7,563 nucleotides of DNA from Candidatus Zixiibacteriota bacterium. Its GTDB lineage: Bacteria > Zixibacteria > MSB-5A5 > CAIYYT01. Shown here in pieces: positions 5,443 to 7,563 of the stretch. The notes beneath the pieces are model-generated. The model did not search any database. It saw only the letters and a program-made list of their open reading frames with translations, and was not told the DNA's origin. The position numbers and the translations under genes were made by a program. Location of the stretch: assembly GCA_026397575.1 (NCBI GenBank), contig JAPLUP010000566.1:1-7563 (forward strand), given 5' to 3'. Each line of letters begins with the position of its first letter. The first letter of the stretch is position 1.

Positions 5443-5625
5443 ATTCGCCAAGCCTCCAAAACTCGCGGCGCCGCTGCCGTCTGTCGACCGAACCTCTGCG
5501 CCGTTGCATTTCTGCAACAATCTTGAGATCGTCCCCTTTTTTCTTCGAACGAGATACTGCTATTTGCGTACTACAGTTGGAGAGACCAAGAAACTTCCAG
5601 ACAAGACAAAAGAAAGGTGGTCGAG
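5443..5625. other. Intergenic stretch with a tetraloop hairpin
   Basis: GTTGCA (5503-5508) and TGCAAC (5513-5518) form a perfect 6-bp inverted repeat. On the minus strand the loop is GAAA, a GNRA tetraloop, and two further U-G pairs can extend the stem. It lies about 60 nt upstream of the doubtful minus-strand GTG at 5442. No clear promoter for the gene at 5626 was found. Confidence 0.3.
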
Positions 5626-5832
5626 ATGTTGTTCTTACACCTTAAACCGGGTTCACACTGGCGCATTGTCGCCTACGAAGACCGCGGGAAACATTCTGTC
5701 GACGAGCCCCATATCCCGCTGGTAGTCGTTCAGGACGAGAGCGACGGTACACTGATGCGGAGCGCGAAACTTCGCGAGCGGGCGATTTTGGGCTGGGAGG
5801 AATCGCCCCAGCCGACCGAACTACCCAACTGA
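5626..5832 (+). CDS. Small hypothetical protein, 68 aa
   Basis: I do not recognise a family. The protein begins MLFLHLKPGSHWRIVAYEDR, contains PLVVVQDESDGTLMRSAKLR, then RAILGWEE, and ends in a short proline-containing tail. There are no cysteines, no signal peptide and no full membrane helix; it is slightly acidic and probably cytosolic. Start choice: ATG 5626 has AAAGG (5613-5617) 8 nt upstream; a GTG at 5617 would overlap that site. Third codon positions are mostly G or C, like the neighbouring adaA/ogt genes and unlike the AT-rich stretch to its left, which supports it being a native gene. It is followed 35 nt later by the tRNA-Arg promoter and shows no obvious operon partner. Confidence 0.6.
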   Translation: MLFLHLKPGSHWRIVAYEDRGKHSVDEPHIPLVVVQDESDGTLMRSAKLRERAILGWEESPQPTELPN

Positions 5833-5867
5833 CCGGTCAAGCCGAGATTGCGGCATCGAAAAATCGC

Positions 5868-5897
5868 TTGACAATTTCCGGCAGCGCCCCCTATAGT
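5868..5897 (+). promoter_or_regulatory. Promoter of tRNA-Arg
   Basis: TTGACA (5868-5873) is a perfect -35 box and TATAGT (5892-5897) a 5-of-6 -10 box, 18 nt apart. Initiation would fall near 5904, just ahead of the mature tRNA 5' end at 5911. Confidence 0.75.
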
Positions 5898-5910
5898 GCG
5901 GTTGCGTAAT

Positions 5911-5984
<74 letters not shown>

Positions 5985-6092
5985 TTTTCTCATCGCGGTA
6001 CCACAGACCCCTCACGTCTCAACCAGCGAAACCAGAATCGGCCCACCCAAGGGTTAAGCCCCCACATTCGTACTTCCTTGCCCGAATTTCGG

Positions 6093-6120
6093 TAGACACA
6101 ATTCCTGACCATCCTATCTT
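6093..6120 (+). promoter_or_regulatory. Promoter of the adaA-ogt unit, probably giving a leaderless mRNA
   Basis: TAGACA (6093-6098, 5 of 6 matches) is followed after 16 nt by TATCTT (6115-6120). Only six bases (AGCAAC) separate the -10 box from ATG 6127, so the expected transcription start is the A of the start codon itself or within a base or two. No Shine-Dalgarno exists before this ATG. I found no clear copy of the E. coli Ada operator. Confidence 0.55.
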
Positions 6121-6126
6121 AGCAAC

Positions 6127-6669
6127 ATGAAACAGTTGTCGACTCAGGAGATGGTGCGCGCAACGATGAGTCGGGATGCCGGTTATGACGGAGCGTTTTT
6201 CGTCTGCGTGCGGACGACGATGATCTACTGTCTGCCATCCTGCAAGGCCAAAAAGCCGATGTTGAAGAATATCGTGTTCATTCCGACGCGCGCTCAAGCC
6301 CTGCAGATGGGATTTCGCGGCTGTAAGCGCTGTCGCGCCGCTGATTTTCCCAAGATCGCCCCGAAGTGGTTGGATGCGGTGGTCGAGCAGATGAAGTCGA
6401 AAACCTCGCAGCATCTCAGCGAAACCGCTCTTACCGATGCCGCCGGTGTCGATATCTCCACCATCCGCCGCTACTTCAAGTCGCAATTTGGCACAACACC
6501 GACCGCTTTCCACCGCAAGATGCGTCTTCAACACGCCCGACAGTTGATTGAAAGAGGCGTAAACTACTTGGAGGCGGCATTCGAAAGCGGTTTCGAGTCA
6601 TCAAGTGGTTTCCGCGACGCCTTCAAGAAAGAATTTGGCTCAACACCCGGGAGAAATCATGACGTCTGA
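6127..6669 (+). CDS. adaA: AdaA-like methylphosphotriester-DNA sensor and AraC-type activator
   Basis: The 180-residue protein equals the N-terminal half of E. coli Ada. Residues about 10-72 are the zinc domain that removes methyl groups from DNA methylphosphotriesters: DGAFFVCVRTTMIYC, with cysteines at 35, 39, 66 and 69 in the FCRPSC...CKRC arrangement. Cys35 corresponds to the methyl-accepting Cys38 of E. coli Ada. Residues about 80-175 form an AraC-family DNA-binding domain, with DAAGVDISTIRRYFKSQFG as the first helix-turn-helix and GFESSSGFRDAFKKEFG as the second. In this family self-methylation turns the protein into an activator of its own operon. An in-frame TGA at 6106-6108 leaves ATG 6127 as the only usable start. 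The gene overlaps the methyltransferase gene by 11 nt, as in two-gene adaA-adaB arrangements, so the two are translated together. Confidence 0.95.
   Translation: MKQLSTQEMVRATMSRDAGYDGAFFVCVRTTMIYCLPSCKAKKPMLKNIVFIPTRAQALQMGFRGCKRCRAADFPKIAPKWLDAVVEQMKSKTSQHLSETALTDAAGVDISTIRRYFKSQFGTTPTAFHRKMRLQHARQLIERGVNYLEAAFESGFESSSGFRDAFKKEFGSTPGRNHDV
6649..6653 (+). promoter_or_regulatory. Internal ribosome binding site for ogt
   Basis: GGGAG inside the last codons of adaA lies 5 nt before ATG 6659. It shows that the second half of the split Ada is initiated independently rather than being the product of a sequencing frameshift, and it fixes the start at 6659 instead of the upstream in-frame codon at 6605. 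Confidence 0.75.
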
Positions 6670-7201
6670 ACAGGTTATCTGTACTGATATGGAAACGCCG
6701 ATCGGAATGATGATTGTCGGCTCAACCGACAAGGGATGCTGTCTGTTGGAGTTTCATGATCGCGGCGGCGTCGAGAAAATCCGTCTGGCGATTGAAAAGC
6801 GTTATCGGAAGAACATGGTAGCGGGAAAGTGCAGCTTTAATGACATGGCCGTCGAGCAGTTGTCAGGATATTTTGCCGGGACGCGCACCGATTTCGACCT
6901 GCCGCTGGACATTGTTGGCACACCGTTCGAAAAGAGCGTCTGGCAAGAGCTCTTGGCGACGTCATTTGGAAAGACGCGATCGTATGGCGAAGTTGCCGCT
7001 GCTGTCGGCAATCCGCAGGCTTCGCGCGCCGTCGGACGTGCCAACGGTGCCAACCGTATCTCAATCATTGTTCCCTGTCATCGCATCATTGAGGCTAACG
7101 GCAACCTGCGCGGTTATGGAGGGGGACTTTGGCGCAAGCGTTGGTTACTTGACCACGAACAGAAGGTGTTGTCTGGGACGGCGGTGTCGCTCTTTGAATA
7201 G
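6659..7201 (+). CDS. ogt: Methylated-DNA--[protein]-cysteine S-methyltransferase
   Basis: This 180-residue suicide enzyme transfers the alkyl group from O6-alkylguanine (and O4-alkylthymine) in DNA to its own cysteine. The active site is PCHR at 139-142, with Cys140 as acceptor, inside NRISIIVPCHRIIEANG. Residues equivalent to those used by human MGMT are present: Tyr109 (nucleotide flipping), Arg123 in SRAVG (arginine finger) and Asn132. The C-terminal glycine loop LRGYGGGLWRKRWLL follows as expected. Residues 1-85 form the less conserved N-terminal ribonuclease-H-like domain, starting after PIGMMIVGS. Length is typical of Ogt/AdaB (about 170-180). It overlaps adaA by 11 nt in another frame and has its own ribosome binding site, so it should be induced with adaA by methylation damage. 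It could equally be named adaB. Confidence 0.97.
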   Translation: MTSEQVICTDMETPIGMMIVGSTDKGCCLLEFHDRGGVEKIRLAIEKRYRKNMVAGKCSFNDMAVEQLSGYFAGTRTDFDLPLDIVGTPFEKSVWQELLATSFGKTRSYGEVAAAVGNPQASRAVGRANGANRISIIVPCHRIIEANGNLRGYGGGLWRKRWLLDHEQKVLSGTAVSLFE

Positions 7202-7264
7202 ACATTTTCGAACTCAGTTCAGCCGGGTGATCGGACACGTCCGGAAAGAAGCTGAAGGTACCTT
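7202..7264 (+). other. Short spacer with a CGGAC/GTCCG palindrome
   Basis: CGGACACGTCCG (7232-7243) is a 12-bp inverted repeat with a two-base centre, in the 63-nt gap between ogt and the Fe-S gene. GAAGG (7254-7258) lies 6 nt before ATG 7265 and is the ribosome binding site of the next gene. No promoter or terminator is clear, so readthrough from ogt is possible. Confidence 0.4.
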
Positions 7265-7563
7265 ATGAAGAGGGTCTTCGCCCCCGGCTGTGCATTAATG
7301 ATCTACAAGTCGCAATTGGCGGAGAAGATGCTTGAGTTCCTGAACGAGAGCCGGGGCAATGTTGATGAGCATCTGATCTGTTGCAAGCACGAACCGGACC
7401 TTCCGGCTGGAACCCAGGTCATCAATATCTGTGCTGGATGCGACAAACGGTATCGTGAACTGTATGCGGGCATCAGTACCGTTTCCTTATGGGAGATCTT
7501 GATGGACAGCGAGCCCTTTCCGTTTCCAGACTACAAGGGACAGAAAATGACTATCCTCGATGC
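7265..7563 (+). CDS. Cysteine-rich (CCG-type) Fe-S-binding protein, N-terminal part
   Basis: Ninety-nine complete codons are present; the gene runs off the right edge. The text MKRVFAPGCALMIYK, HLICCKHEP, TQVINICAGCDKRYRELY, ISTVSLWEIL and FPFPDYKGQKMTILDA matches a conserved bacterial and archaeal family annotated as (Fe-S)-binding or heterodisulfide-reductase-related protein of roughly 240 residues. Cysteines at 9, 39, 40, 56 and 59 form the first cysteine-rich (CCG-like) half-site; a second set is expected in the missing C-terminal part, after a DACPTR-like motif. By analogy with HdrB-type domains it would bind an Fe-S cluster and take part in thiol/disulfide or electron-transfer chemistry in the cytosol, but no substrate is known to me. 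The start has a good Shine-Dalgarno (GAAGG, 6 nt). It sits 63 nt after ogt in the same direction; a functional link to alkylation repair is not implied. Confidence 0.88.
   Translation, partial: MKRVFAPGCALMIYKSQLAEKMLEFLNESRGNVDEHLICCKHEPDLPAGTQVINICAGCDKRYRELYAGISTVSLWEILMDSEPFPFPDYKGQKMTILD

Noticed and set aside
5102..5725. Plus-strand 207-codon ORF
   Set aside because: GTG start without a ribosome binding site, Ser/Arg/Met-rich low-complexity composition, no domain, and it overlaps the better-supported gene at 5626 in another frame.
6019..6534. Minus-strand 171-codon ORF opposite adaA
   Set aside because: It is a shadow of the GC-rich third positions of adaA; no recognisable domain.
6802..7268. 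ORFs in other frames across the methyltransferase gene (minus 6802-7068 and 6837-7064, plus 6840-7268)
   Set aside because: They overlap a gene with an unmistakable PCHR active site and have no domain or start signal.

Overview
The window looks like chromosomal DNA from an uncultured bacterium of the Zixibacteria / FCB-group kind. The main reason is the large exported protein at 860-3244, which joins an N-terminal SBBP-associated domain, seven SBBP repeats and a C-terminal dockerin-like calcium-binding pair. That architecture and the wording of its dockerin end are typical of such candidate phyla. Genes show moderate to high GC at third codon positions. Promoters of the ordinary -35/-10 type and Shine-Dalgarno sites are readable. 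The phylum assignment is an inference from protein style, not from a marker gene.

Layout. Positions 1-611 (+) hold two adjacent zinc-ribbon proteins with the same cysteine spacing; the first is cut by the window edge. Positions 612-859 are intergenic, with two GC-rich hairpins and then a strong promoter (TTGACA-N17-TATCTT) for the exported repeat protein (860-3244, +). Positions 3366-4523 (-) hold a two-domain protein that I read as a SLOG/DprA-like nucleotide-binding fold followed by an AbiGi/ART-like conflict-system domain. Its own promoter lies at 4561-4589, and a perfect 16-bp-arm inverted repeat sits upstream at 4624-4657. Positions 4777-4854 (-) hold a 25-residue histone-H1-like Lys/Ala/Pro peptide with an excellent ribosome binding site. 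It is flanked downstream by a 20-nt fragment resembling the T-arm end of a tRNA. Positions 4855-5625 are AT-rich at first and mostly gene-poor, with one doubtful minus-strand ORF. Positions 5626-5832 (+) hold a small hypothetical gene, followed by a promoter and a complete tRNA-Arg(ACG) at 5911-5984.

The right end is a DNA alkylation repair unit. An AdaA-like methylphosphotriester sensor/AraC regulator (6127-6669) overlaps by 11 nt an O6-methylguanine-DNA methyltransferase (6659-7201). Together they equal an E. coli Ada protein split in two. The first gene appears to be translated from a leaderless mRNA. It is followed by the start of a cysteine-rich CCG-type Fe-S protein (7265 onward), cut by the window edge.

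The most unusual object is the SLOG plus AbiGi/ART-like fusion at 3366-4523, which could be a single-gene nucleotide-sensing defence or stress factor. Its surroundings (perfect palindrome, tRNA fragment, AT-rich gene-poor stretch) are compatible with a small acquired region, but nothing here proves mobility. No transposase, integrase, CRISPR array or rRNA was seen.
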